From Castellaniella hirudinis_A (GTDB taxonomy: Bacteria; Pseudomonadota; Gammaproteobacteria; Burkholderiales; Burkholderiaceae_B): a DNA stretch of 14,155 bases. The translations under genes and the position numbers were made by a program. This document shows, piece after piece, positions 1 through 7,647 of this stretch (positions within the stretch are counted from its first letter, which is position 1; every line of letters starts with the position of its first letter). The DNA lies in NCBI RefSeq assembly GCF_047468865.1, contig NZ_JBLGTV010000026.1:1-14155 (forward strand). The letters run 5' to 3'. The notes beneath the pieces are model-generated. The model saw nothing but the letters and a program-made list of their open reading frames with translations, was not told the DNA's origin and ran no database searches.

Positions 1-182
1 TTTTTTGTTTCACGATGACTCTAGTACCGCAATTCGCTGGACTACGCCAAGGCTCGATACAGCAGGTTTATCAATTACTTAGGCGAGTTCAACATATGCC
101 GGTGCTTTCCGAAACTTGACCCGGCTTCCCCTCGCGTGGCTCCCATGCGGCTCTTGGAAACCGGGCTTTCCGAGGAGTCATC
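1..182. other. Left flank upstream of the integrase
   Basis: No gene is supported. A small hairpin GGAAA-CCGGGC-TTTCC lies just before the integrase ribosome binding site. The integrase end of an element usually carries the attachment site, so attL may be in or just left of these bases, but no tRNA 3' end or direct-repeat partner is convincing. Confidence 0.35.
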
Positions 183-1382
183 ATGGCGAAGATCAAGCTC
201 ACCAAGTCCGCAGTCGATGCGGCACACCCCCAAGACAAGGCAGTCGAACTGCGGGATACCGTGGTTCCCGGCTTCCTGTGCAAGATCACCCCGGCGGGCC
301 GCAAGGTGTTCATGCTCCAGTACCGCACGAACGCCGGCGAGCGCCGCAAGCCCGCATTGGGCCAGTACGGGGAACTGACGGTCGATCAGGCGCGCACGAT
401 GGCGCAGGAGTGGCTGGCCGAGGTGCGCAAGGGCGGCGACCCCAGCGCAGCCAAGAACGCTGCCCGCAAGGCACCGAGCATGAAGGAGTTTTGCCACACC
501 TTCATGGAGGATTATTCCAAGCAGCGCAACAAGCCCAGCACGCAGCGCGGCTATCGGGGCGTCATCGACCGTTGCATCATCCCGATCATGGGCCGGATGA
601 AGGTGCAGGATGTGAAGCGCCCCGACGTAGCTGCGCTGATGAAGAAGCTGGCCTACAAGCAGGCCGAGGCCAACCGCACCTTTGGCGTGCTGCGCAAGAT
701 GTTCAACCTGGCCGAAGTGTGGGGGCTACGCCCTGACGGCACAAATCCGTGCCGTCATGTCCCGATGTATCCACCCGGCAAGGAAACCCGGCTCATCGTG
801 GACGATGAACTGGTGCGGATCTTCCGTCACCTGGAGCGCCTGGAGGCGGAAGGACTGGAGAACTACGTCATTCCGCTGGCGATCCGCCTGCAATTCGAGT
901 TCGCCGCCCGCCGCTCGGAAATCTGCCCGCTCGAATGGGCGTGGATTGATCTGGAAAACCGCCGCGTCGTCTGGCCGGACAGCAAGACTGGCGGTATCTC
1001 CAAGCCCATGAGCGAGGAAGCCTATCGGCTGCTGTCTACCGCACCGCGCCGGGAAGGCTGCCCCTACGTCCTGCCGTCGCCCAACGACCCGACCCGGCAC
1101 ATGACCCACGGTGAGCACTACGGCGGCTGGACGCGCGTGCTCAAGGCCGCTGGTGTACCGCACGTTGGCACGCATGGCATCCGCCACCGGGCGACGACCG
1201 ACATTGCCAACTCGGGTGTGCCGACCAAGGTGGGCATGAAGCTCACAGGTCACAAGACCGTGGCGATGTTTATGCACTATGTTCATACCGAGGACAAGCC
1301 GGTACGGGACGCGGCCGAACTGGTGGCGAATCGGCGGCTGGCGATTACCGGGGCGCCCCGTTCTATGGAGGCAACAGCATGA
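183..1382 (+). CDS. int: Tyrosine recombinase / integrase (DUF4102 arm, P4-integrase type)
   Basis: This 399-residue site-specific recombinase would integrate and excise the mobile element that carries this cargo. The order of domains is typical: an arm-binding DUF4102-like domain (about residues 1-90, with the LRDTVVPGF and YGELTVDQAR segments), an SAM-like core-binding domain (about 100-180), then the catalytic domain. The catalytic set can be read directly: R243 in AARRSE, K268 in SKTGG, H331 and R334 in HGIRH, H357 in GHKTV and the nucleophile Y366 in MHYVH. Nothing essential is missing, so the enzyme looks active. The start at 183 is supported by GAGGAG at 172-177, five bases upstream. 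The stop overlaps the start of the DUF1016 gene (ATGA), so the two are one operon. A tRNA or other obvious attachment gene is not seen next to it. Confidence 0.93.
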   Translation: MAKIKLTKSAVDAAHPQDKAVELRDTVVPGFLCKITPAGRKVFMLQYRTNAGERRKPALGQYGELTVDQARTMAQEWLAEVRKGGDPSAAKNAARKAPSMKEFCHTFMEDYSKQRNKPSTQRGYRGVIDRCIIPIMGRMKVQDVKRPDVAALMKKLAYKQAEANRTFGVLRKMFNLAEVWGLRPDGTNPCRHVPMYPPGKETRLIVDDELVRIFRHLERLEAEGLENYVIPLAIRLQFEFAARRSEICPLEWAWIDLENRRVVWPDSKTGGISKPMSEEAYRLLSTAPRREGCPYVLPSPNDPTRHMTHGEHYGGWTRVLKAAGVPHVGTHGIRHRATTDIANSGVPTKVGMKLTGHKTVAMFMHYVHTEDKPVRDAAELVANRRLAITGAPRSMEATA

Positions 1383-2545
1383 CAAGGAAGACGTCTGCGG
1401 TAATGAGGAAACCCGCCGCCTTACCGGCTGGCTATGCCGGCATCCATGGCGGCATCGTGGAGTTGCTGGATGCCGCGCGCCAGGCGGCGGCGCGCAGTGT
1501 CAATGCGCTGATGACAGCCAGCTATTGGGAGATTGGCCGCAGGATCGTGGAGGCTGAGCAGAAAGGTAGGCGGCGGGCCGGTTACGGCGAGCAGTTGATG
1601 GCGCGCTTGTCCGCCGATCTGACGGCGCGATTCGGACGCGGGTTCAGCCCGGACAACCTGGAGAACATGCGGCGCTTCTTCGTCGCTTACCCCCTTGAGG
1701 CAATTTCCGAGACACTGTCTCGGAAATCTGCAGAAGGACTGCCCATCGAGAATTCCGAGACGGTGTCTCGGAAATTCGACCTCTCCGAACTGGCCCAGGT
1801 CTTCACGCTGCCGTGGTCTGCCTATGTCCGGCTGCTATCGGTCAAGGATGACCATGCTCGCCAGTTCTACGAGGTCGAAGCACTGCGCGGCGGCTGGAGT
1901 GTGCGCCAGCTCGACCGGCAGATTGGTAGCCAGTTCTACGAGCGCACAGCCTTGTCCAAGGACAAGGCGGCGATGCTGGTCAAGGGTTCAGTGGCCAAAC
2001 CCGAGGATGCTGTCACGCCCAATGACGCGATCAAAGACCCGTATGTGCTGGAGTTCCTCGACCTCAAGGACGAGTATTCCGAATCCGACCTGGAAGCGGC
2101 CTTGATCCAGCGGCTGGAAGATTTCCTGCTGGAACTGGGCGAAGGATTCACCTTCGTCGGGCGGCAACGCCGGTTGCGCATCGACCAGACCTGGTATCGG
2201 GTCGATCTGCTGTTCTTTCATCGGAAGCTGCGATGCCTGGTCATCATCGACCTGAAGCTGGGCAGCCTGACGCATGCCGATGTGGGGCAGATGCATATGT
2301 ACTGCAACTATGCCAAGGAGCATTGGGCTTACCCGGACGAGAACCCGCCAGTGGGCCTGATTCTGTGTGCGGACAAGGGCCATGCCCTGGCGCGGTATGC
2401 GCTGGATGGCTTGCCGACCAAGGTGATGGCGGCGAACTACCGGACGGTGCTGCCAGATGCTGAATTGCTGCAAAAGGAACTGCAGAACACGCGGCGCCTA
2501 CTGGAATCCTCCGCAACGATTCGTCTTGGGACTCGCGAGCTATAA
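1379..2545 (+). CDS. DUF1016 / YhcG-type PD-(D/E)XK nuclease family protein
   Basis: A 388-residue protein with the two-part architecture of the DUF1016 (YhcG) family: a helical N-terminal domain (about 20-190, with YWEIGRRIVE, LSADLTARFGRGFS and LPWSAYVRLL) and a C-terminal nuclease domain (about 215-365). The PD-(D/E)XK core is visible as D276 in YRVDLLFF, then D291-L-K293 in IIDLKLG, and Q304 in DVGQM. The family is common on mobile elements and in defence clusters; its exact substrate is not settled to my knowledge. The start overlaps the integrase stop by four bases and has GGAGG at 1367-1371 seven bases upstream, so translation is probably coupled. The linker between the domains contains two near-identical palindromic segments (described separately). 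The gene ends 27 bp before the convergent helicase gene. Confidence 0.9.
   Translation: MTRKTSAVMRKPAALPAGYAGIHGGIVELLDAARQAAARSVNALMTASYWEIGRRIVEAEQKGRRRAGYGEQLMARLSADLTARFGRGFSPDNLENMRRFFVAYPLEAISETLSRKSAEGLPIENSETVSRKFDLSELAQVFTLPWSAYVRLLSVKDDHARQFYEVEALRGGWSVRQLDRQIGSQFYERTALSKDKAAMLVKGSVAKPEDAVTPNDAIKDPYVLEFLDLKDEYSESDLEAALIQRLEDFLLELGEGFTFVGRQRRLRIDQTWYRVDLLFFHRKLRCLVIIDLKLGSLTHADVGQMHMYCNYAKEHWAYPDENPPVGLILCADKGHALARYALDGLPTKVMAANYRTVLPDAELLQKELQNTRRLLESSATIRLGTREL
1703..1773. repeat. Two copies of a palindromic repeat inside the DUF1016 coding region
   Basis: The first copy (1703-1727) is a perfect palindrome with 12-bp arms around one central base; its core is TTCCGAGACA/TGTCTCGGAA. 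The second (1753-1773) has 9-bp arms TTCCGAGAC/GTCTCGGAA around GGT. The arms start exactly 48 bp apart, so the reading frame is kept and the protein carries a repeated SET(L/V)SRK peptide at about residues 110-116 and 126-132, in the linker between the two domains. This looks like a palindromic element or a duplicated hairpin tolerated in a flexible linker. Confidence 0.85.
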
Positions 2546-2572
2546 CGGTGTCGGTGGCACCGATCCCGAGTT

Positions 2573-4372
2573 CTATGGGACTTGGTCGTACTTGAAATCA
2601 CACGCAGCGAGTTTGCGGGTGACTTGGTACTCTTCGCCAGAATACTGGCGAATACGACCGCGTTCCGAGATCAGGTGCAAGTTCTTCCTCGCTCGGGATC
2701 CAATGACATACAGAAGCTTCATGGCACTTTCTTGACCGTTCGGATCATTGAAGTGCGGCACCATATCCTCCAGCAAGGCATAGGCGATCACCACATCGAA
2801 CTCTGCCCCCTTCACGCCGTGGATCGTTGAGATAGTGATGCCTGTCCGGCTCTGAAACACCTTTCTGAACGTCCCGATGTCTCCAATGAATTCGCTGCCC
2901 TCACTTTTCAACCGATCGACTCTCGCTTGCGAACTGTCGAAGAACGCAGTGTGATGCTCCCGAAGCGTGGTGAAGAGTCGAAAATCGATGGCCAAGCTTG
3001 CAAACAATCTATCGAAGAATGTGCTGAGGTAGGTGAGTCCATCCGTCTCATCGATTTGGATCGCATTGCATTCTCTCAACAACGATTTTCTGGTGAGCTT
3101 GGATACGCTGGCGCCAGCCGCCTCCAAGGCAGCAAGGATTTCACCGGCCCAACGAAGTCTGCGCACATACATTCCCGGCGATGCCTGCGTAAGTGCAATC
3201 TTGGAAAGCATGTACCAAAAGTTTTCAGTGTCGCGTGCAAACGGAACCATGCCCGGGCCATCGAACGAATACTCGGGCATGCTCGCGCACAAACGGCGTG
3301 TCATGCTGGCAAGGTGTGTCCACTGTGGTGCAAGCACGCACACCTCGTGGGGCGCGATACCGACAGTCTCGATGTTGAAGCGGATGAGCCGGATCAACTC
3401 GGCTTCCAGGCCCGTCTTGTTCACCGTGGCATCGAACGAAACAAGACTCGGATACGCCTTGTCGTCGGATGCAGATTCAATGCACGTGTCGTGGACGTTG
3501 TAGTTTCCGAAGTAGTCGATGATGCGCTCAGAGGAGCGGTAGTTCTTCGACAGTTCAAGCTTCTTCAAGTCAATGCCCGCCATCGTCTTGAAATCCTCGA
3601 AAGCAATCGGATATCCCCCGAGTGACTGGTAAATCGCTTGATTCGGATCGCCGACGATGAAGGCCTTGGTCGCACCGTGGCCGGCTTTCAAGATGGCCGT
3701 GATGATCGAGTACTGAATTCGCTTGGTGTCCTGATACTCGTCGATCAGCACGAAAGAGAATAACTGCCCTAGAAGGAAGCTGATCGCAGGACGGCTGGCG
3801 ATCAGTTGATACGCATAGTAGAGAATGAGTTCAAAGTCGATCTGCCGGTTTTCCTGCAGCTTCTCGAAATACTGTCCCAATATGGCGTGCAGTCCGGTGT
3901 GTTTCCAAGCTTGCGGACAGGAAAGCACATAGCCAGTTTCAGTGAAATAAAATTCGCAATCCCAAAAAGTTATCTTTGGCTTTTGGTAGGGTTTGCACAG
4001 AGCTTCCAAAATCTTCTCGCGCTCATGCTGATCGATCACGCGGTAGCCCCGTTCCAATGCCTCGTGATAGATGCCATAGGGCTTCAGTATCCATTCAAGG
4101 CAGAACGAGTGGATCGTTCCTATCCATAGTCGGGATGTGTCAACTCCAAGGCCCTCAATGCGCTCATGGATCTCGTCCGCCGCGCGGTGCGTATACGTGA
4201 TCGCAACAACGAACTGCTTGTTCGATTTCAGTCTGGACAACTCATAGGCGATCTTGTAAGTCAGCGTGCGGGTCTTTCCGCTGCCAGGGCAGGCGATGAG
4301 AAAAACACTTCCAGGCTCCAGAATGGCAGCTTCCTGCTCTGGATTCAGATCGTCCTTATCCCACGTGAACAT
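2573..4372 (-). CDS. gajB: Gabija-type UvrD/Rep-like SF1 helicase (GajB-like)
   Basis: A 599-residue superfamily 1A helicase with all the usual motifs in order: Walker A ACPGSGKT (27-34), Ia TYTHRAADEI (59-68), Ib IGTIHSF (84-90), II LIDEYQD (209-215), III VGDPNQAIYQ (240-249), IV NYRSSE (277-282), V STIHGVKGAEFD (515-526) and VI LYVIGSRA (554-561). It begins two bases after the stop of the OLD-family gene, so the pair is one transcription unit and probably acts as one complex. An OLD ATPase/TOPRIM nuclease followed by a UvrD-like helicase is the Gabija arrangement (class 2 OLD), in which GajB joins GajA in phage DNA degradation. At 599 residues it is longer than the roughly 500 residues I recall for the first described GajB, so it may be a divergent branch. 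Confidence 0.88.
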   Translation of the reverse strand: MFTWDKDDLNPEQEAAILEPGSVFLIACPGSGKTRTLTYKIAYELSRLKSNKQFVVAITYTHRAADEIHERIEGLGVDTSRLWIGTIHSFCLEWILKPYGIYHEALERGYRVIDQHEREKILEALCKPYQKPKITFWDCEFYFTETGYVLSCPQAWKHTGLHAILGQYFEKLQENRQIDFELILYYAYQLIASRPAISFLLGQLFSFVLIDEYQDTKRIQYSIITAILKAGHGATKAFIVGDPNQAIYQSLGGYPIAFEDFKTMAGIDLKKLELSKNYRSSERIIDYFGNYNVHDTCIESASDDKAYPSLVSFDATVNKTGLEAELIRLIRFNIETVGIAPHEVCVLAPQWTHLASMTRRLCASMPEYSFDGPGMVPFARDTENFWYMLSKIALTQASPGMYVRRLRWAGEILAALEAAGASVSKLTRKSLLRECNAIQIDETDGLTYLSTFFDRLFASLAIDFRLFTTLREHHTAFFDSSQARVDRLKSEGSEFIGDIGTFRKVFQSRTGITISTIHGVKGAEFDVVIAYALLEDMVPHFNDPNGQESAMKLLYVIGSRARKNLHLISERGRIRQYSGEEYQVTRKLAACDFKYDQVP

Positions 4373-4374
4373 GG

Positions 4375-6513
4375 CTAGAAAACCTTGAGGACGTCGTTGA
4401 TGCGATCGTCGGGGAAGGTGGCCAGCATTTCGTTTCTGATGCCAACGAAATCGAGGTCTCCTTTTCTGAAGGCCAACAGTTTGGCCCTGAACTCATCAAA
4501 GACCGCCGCTGGGGTGACAAGATCATCCGCATCGATGTAGTTGACGCGATAGCTCAGTACGTTGAACCAGACTTCTTTTGTGATTACCGGGTGCGCGAAG
4601 GCGATGGCATCGAGGATGTACGCGGGGATTGCCGTTTGAGGATCAATTTTCTTCCCAAGCAAGATGGCGAACCACCCTTTCCCATAGTTACCCGCCATGG
4701 TCAGCACGCGCTGGCCGTACAGGGCGATGTCCGGTGACTCAAGCTCCGCCTTGGCGGTTGCGATGGTTAGCGCATCTTTGTAGATATCAGGGAGGATGCC
4801 AACCACTTTGTTCGCATTTCCAGCGGCAACGAAATCAACCTCGAAGGTTTGTGGCGCAAAGAATGGAGCAACCCATGAGTTGTCTTTGAACGACTCATCC
4901 AAAAGCGCTTTCCTGGCGATGCCTTTCTCCTGAGAGGTCTGGTACTTTTTCTTGCGCCGAAGCACTTCTTCGGCGTCGCCCATTGCGGGCGTTGTGTCAA
5001 TGATGGACCTGTCGAGATCGGTGACGATGCTGCATCGCTTTCGGATTCGATCATCGTGGAAGAGAACGGCTACGTTCTGGAACCCAGTGCTTCGGATGTT
5101 GATCAAGCTAATTCCGAGTTCATCCAGACTGATGCCCAGCACCTTCTTGACCAGAATTGGGATCAGGATTTCTTCGGCATCGCCCTCTACCAGAATGACA
5201 CTCTTGGCAAACAACAGGTTGCTGCGAACCGCATCCAGATAGCGTTGAATGTTGCCGATCTCTTCTGCGTCCAGACCCGTGGACGGTTGGTAGGCCTCAC
5301 ATCGATTACGCTCCCGCCCGAGAATATTTACATTCTGGACGTTGCTGACCGCTGAGATATGCGTCGAATGGGTGGAGTAGATGATCTGGGTGTCGTCGTA
5401 CTGAAGCCTGTCGAACAGCGTCTTCTGAATGTGTGTATGGATGTGGGCCTCTGGCTCTTCGATCAGCAAGAAGTTGGCGATCGACTGCTTGGCTTTCTGA
5501 TACTTGAATTCCAGCAATTTCAAGGTGAGGAAGATCAGGTTCGCGCCACCCAGGCTCAACTCATGAATCGGCCCTTCGTGAGTCTCTCCCGATTCGCCGA
5601 CAAACAGCTTGAGGGACTGGAACAGTTTGTCAGCTTCGTCAGGCAGATCGGACTTGATCGACAAGGATGAGGGCGAGTACGCCTCGCCTGCTGCATCCTT
5701 GATGGTGTCCCTGATATCGGTCCGGACGACCTGCACGTCCGGCAACGCCTCGATCGAATCATTCAAAGCCTTCACCCCATCGGTGATGAGCTGGAATGCC
5801 ACCGGGTCGATATCGCCGCTCTTGCCCTTGAGCAGCGACAAGAGTGGGTTGGTCCTGTTGTTGTGGAACTCCGACACAACGTCTCGAAGTGCCTGAACGA
5901 AGGTGAAGGAAATTTCCTTGGAAACGGACAGCACGCTCGGAATTTTGGCGCCGATAGCGGGAAACTCGATTTCTTCGTTGAACCTGGCGTTCTCGAAGTC
6001 ACCGACCACTGCCTTGTAGAAAGCCTCATCGTTAAAGTCAGCGTCGCTTCGGCCCGTGAAGATGGTTTCGTAGTCGTCAAGAGTGACAGGAGCCAGGATC
6101 GCAGCGAGACCAGCGTGGTCGCCATCGTCCAATTGAGAGAGACGAAGCCTGATCTCTTTCTTTGGGCGGAAGATGAGGTTGTAAGTGGCTTTGCCGATCG
6201 TCTCATCGTCGATGCCGCCCGTCCCATGCCGGAACAAGGCCTGGACTGCTTCATCGGCGGAGATATCCTCGAACTCAAGGCTGATGATGATCCAATGGCC
6301 TTGCCACCTTCCCAGGCCTCTATGAAAGTCAGTCGAATCCAACCGGTAGGCGGATCGGATCATGTTGTCATCGAGCAGTAGCCTGATCGCTCGGAACAGA
6401 TTCGTTTTACCTGATCCGTTTTCGCCAATGATGGTGTTGATGCCCTTCTGGAACAGGAGTTTGGTGTTGGCGAAGTTTCTGTAGTTGACCAGGCTGAGCT
6501 TGGAGATGTGCAT
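4375..6513 (-). CDS. gajA: Gabija-type OLD-family ATPase/TOPRIM endonuclease (GajA-like)
   Basis: A 712-residue ABC-type ATPase fused to a TOPRIM nuclease. Visible ATPase motifs: Walker A GENGSGKT (30-37), a signature-like LSLGG (319-323), Walker B FLLIEEPEAH (348-357) and the H-loop STHS (380-383). The TOPRIM part follows with the glutamate E443 in LVEGDAEE and the D499-x-D501 pair in VTDLDRS. The C-terminus includes GKGWFAILLG, typical of OLD proteins. It is followed after two bases by a UvrD-like helicase, which makes it class 2 OLD, the GajA of Gabija defence: a nucleotide-sensing DNA nicking enzyme in the characterised systems. The start at 6513 has GAGG six bases upstream. It is clearly longer than the about 580 residues I recall for the type GajA; the extra length lies partly between residues 90 and 310. 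No motif is broken. Confidence 0.88.
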   Translation of the reverse strand: MHISKLSLVNYRNFANTKLLFQKGINTIIGENGSGKTNLFRAIRLLLDDNMIRSAYRLDSTDFHRGLGRWQGHWIIISLEFEDISADEAVQALFRHGTGGIDDETIGKATYNLIFRPKKEIRLRLSQLDDGDHAGLAAILAPVTLDDYETIFTGRSDADFNDEAFYKAVVGDFENARFNEEIEFPAIGAKIPSVLSVSKEISFTFVQALRDVVSEFHNNRTNPLLSLLKGKSGDIDPVAFQLITDGVKALNDSIEALPDVQVVRTDIRDTIKDAAGEAYSPSSLSIKSDLPDEADKLFQSLKLFVGESGETHEGPIHELSLGGANLIFLTLKLLEFKYQKAKQSIANFLLIEEPEAHIHTHIQKTLFDRLQYDDTQIIYSTHSTHISAVSNVQNVNILGRERNRCEAYQPSTGLDAEEIGNIQRYLDAVRSNLLFAKSVILVEGDAEEILIPILVKKVLGISLDELGISLINIRSTGFQNVAVLFHDDRIRKRCSIVTDLDRSIIDTTPAMGDAEEVLRRKKKYQTSQEKGIARKALLDESFKDNSWVAPFFAPQTFEVDFVAAGNANKVVGILPDIYKDALTIATAKAELESPDIALYGQRVLTMAGNYGKGWFAILLGKKIDPQTAIPAYILDAIAFAHPVITKEVWFNVLSYRVNYIDADDLVTPAAVFDEFRAKLLAFRKGDLDFVGIRNEMLATFPDDRINDVLKVF

Positions 6514-6948
6514 AGAGGCCCTCGTTTTTTCTAGGAGCGCCGCACAAATGCCGGGCCGCCGCAGAGTACATGCATGTTACAACGTGTGTGCGCCCCTGGG
6601 CAGCCGTTTAGCAGGATACGGGCACTGGTTAGCATCCCGGCGTGCCGCCGTCGGGTTCGCGGGCTGCGCCCCGCGCTTCGTGCCGAATCGCGGCCATCTG
6701 GCTTTGACCCCTGACGCCTTCGGCCCGTGTGGGCCTGCGCGCTCCGCTTACCCGAAAGCCGACTGTGTGAGGGCGGGTGTAGGCGGTCTTGCTGTTCCCT
6801 TCACCGTATCACGGCGTTCTCGCAGTCAATGGCTGCACGCGCCATGCGCGTTTGCGGCCTGATGGCCGTCTGCGACCTCTGACTGCTTGCGCTGCGCCGT
6901 GCTGGCCACGGTTCCGGGCAATTCCGCCCGTGCAACCGGAGCACGATC
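6514..6948. other. GC-rich, hairpin-rich leader upstream of the RadC-like gene
   Basis: No convincing gene lies here. The stretch separates the divergent Gabija operon and the RadC-like gene, so promoters for both should be inside it, but I see no clear -35/-10 pair. It holds several short inverted repeats: GCGGG/CCCGC at 6659-6674 and GGCCC-GTGT-GGGCC at 6722-6735, plus the palindrome ACATGCATGT at 6568-6577. The segment 6708-6749 resembles a segment near 10240-10290 (reported under repeats). Such long GC-rich leaders are familiar in front of backbone genes of proteobacterial integrative elements. Confidence 0.5.
6708..6749 (+). repeat. Leader hairpin repeat, copy A
   Basis: The block reads CCCTGACGCCTTCGGCCC, then a GTGT loop, then GGGCCTGCGCGCTCCGCTT. 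It matches copy B at 10239-10290 on the same strand in both flanking words and in the paired arms, while the loop differs in length and sequence. It sits about 200 bp upstream of the original start codon of the RadC-like gene. Confidence 0.6.
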
Positions 6949-7020
6949 ATGTCGCAAGTTTCTCTTTCTTCCTTCGATTCCGTTCTGATGGTTCGCAGCG
7001 CATGTGGGCGCTACCAGCCG
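6949..7020 (+). pseudogene. Out-of-frame original 5' end of the RadC-like gene
   Basis: ATG at 6949 opens a frame reading MSQVSLSSFDSVLMVRSACG then RYQP, which is the N-terminus I associate with mobile-element RadC proteins of this type. At 7018-7020 the frame is lost: one missing base (for example a G in CCG|GCT) would restore RYQPASADQIL and join it to the downstream frame at 7020. As given, this frame continues into unrelated residues. Either a real one-base deletion or a sequencing error explains it. Translation could still begin at ATG 7002, giving a protein lacking about 18 residues. Confidence 0.7.
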
Positions 7021-7457
7021 CTTCTGCCGATCAGATCCTCGAAGCCGCACGCCTGGTCATCGACCAGAAAATGCCGCGTGGCGAAACCTTTACATCACCA
7101 ATGGCGGTAAAGGATTATCTAGGCACCAAGCTGGCGTGCCTGGAGCATGAAGTCTTCGCGGTTTTGTTCCTGGATACGCAACATCGGCTCATCGAGTACA
7201 GCGAGCTTTTCCGGGGCACCATCGACAGTGCATCAGTGTACCCGCGTGAAGTGCTCAAAGAAGCGCTGCGGTTCAATGCAGCAGCAGTCATCATTTCTCA
7301 CAACCATCCGAGCGGGAATCCCGAGCCAAGTGCAGCCGATAAGTCGCTGACGAAGCGACTTCGGGAGGCGCTGGCGATGGTGGATGTGCGCGTGCTGGAT
7401 CACATCATTGTCGGTGGCACGAAAACAACGTCACTTGCGGAATGCGGCTTGATTTAA
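7002..7457 (+). CDS. radC: RadC-like JAB/MPN domain protein (N-terminus possibly frameshifted)
   Basis: From ATG 7002 this is a 151-residue RadC-family protein. The JAMM metal-binding signature is complete: E50 in LEHEVF, H100 and H102 in SHNHPSG, then S110 and D113 in PSAAD. The ending SLAECGLI is also typical. The protein lacks the helix-hairpin-helix N-terminus of chromosomal RadC, as usual for the short versions carried on integrative elements. Despite the historic name, a DNA-repair role for this family is doubtful; deisopeptidase-like metalloprotease activity is predicted from the fold. The natural start is probably 6949 in another frame (separate entry). The frame is open further upstream to 6789, but those residues are translated leader. 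A terminator-like hairpin follows the stop closely, suggesting a single-gene transcript. Confidence 0.88.
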   Translation: MWALPAASADQILEAARLVIDQKMPRGETFTSPMAVKDYLGTKLACLEHEVFAVLFLDTQHRLIEYSELFRGTIDSASVYPREVLKEALRFNAAAVIISHNHPSGNPEPSAADKSLTKRLREALAMVDVRVLDHIIVGGTKTTSLAECGLI

Positions 7458-7461
7458 ACCA

Positions 7462-7486
7462 GGGGGGGGGGGAGCCCCCCCTTTTT
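7462..7486 (+). terminator. Rho-independent terminator-like hairpin after the RadC-like gene
   Basis: A run of eleven G, then AG, then seven C followed by five T begins 5 bp after the RadC-like stop. Seven G-C pairs with a short loop and a T tract fit an intrinsic terminator. The long G run is also a place where the assembly may have the wrong length. Confidence 0.65.
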
Positions 7487-7647
7487 GAGTCAGCTTGGGT
7501 GTGTTTTCCGGGCGATAGCTGGTCTGGACTCTCAGATTATTTTTTGAAAGTGAGAAAGCCATTTCTGAGTAGCCTTCTTCTATTATTCGCCCGCTAGAAA
7601 GATAAAGGCTGAAACAGGATCATGGGGTACATCGCCAACGAATATTT

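Noticed and set aside
15..119. 34-residue frame at the left edge
   Set aside because: Too short, no ribosome binding site and no recognisable family.
726..1385. 219-codon minus-strand frame opposite the integrase
   Set aside because: It is an antisense shadow; the plus-strand frame has full catalytic motifs and a ribosome binding site.
2927..3625. 232-codon plus-strand frame opposite the helicase gene
   Set aside because: Antisense of intact helicase motifs, with no recognisable domain of its own.
5772..6381. Frames of 168 and 172 codons inside the gajA-like gene
   Set aside because: Both are shadows in GC-rich coding sequence with low-complexity Ser/Arg or unrelated content.
6485..6862. 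125-codon plus-strand frame in the leader
   Set aside because: It starts inside gajA antisense and runs through hairpin-rich leader; composition does not look like a protein.
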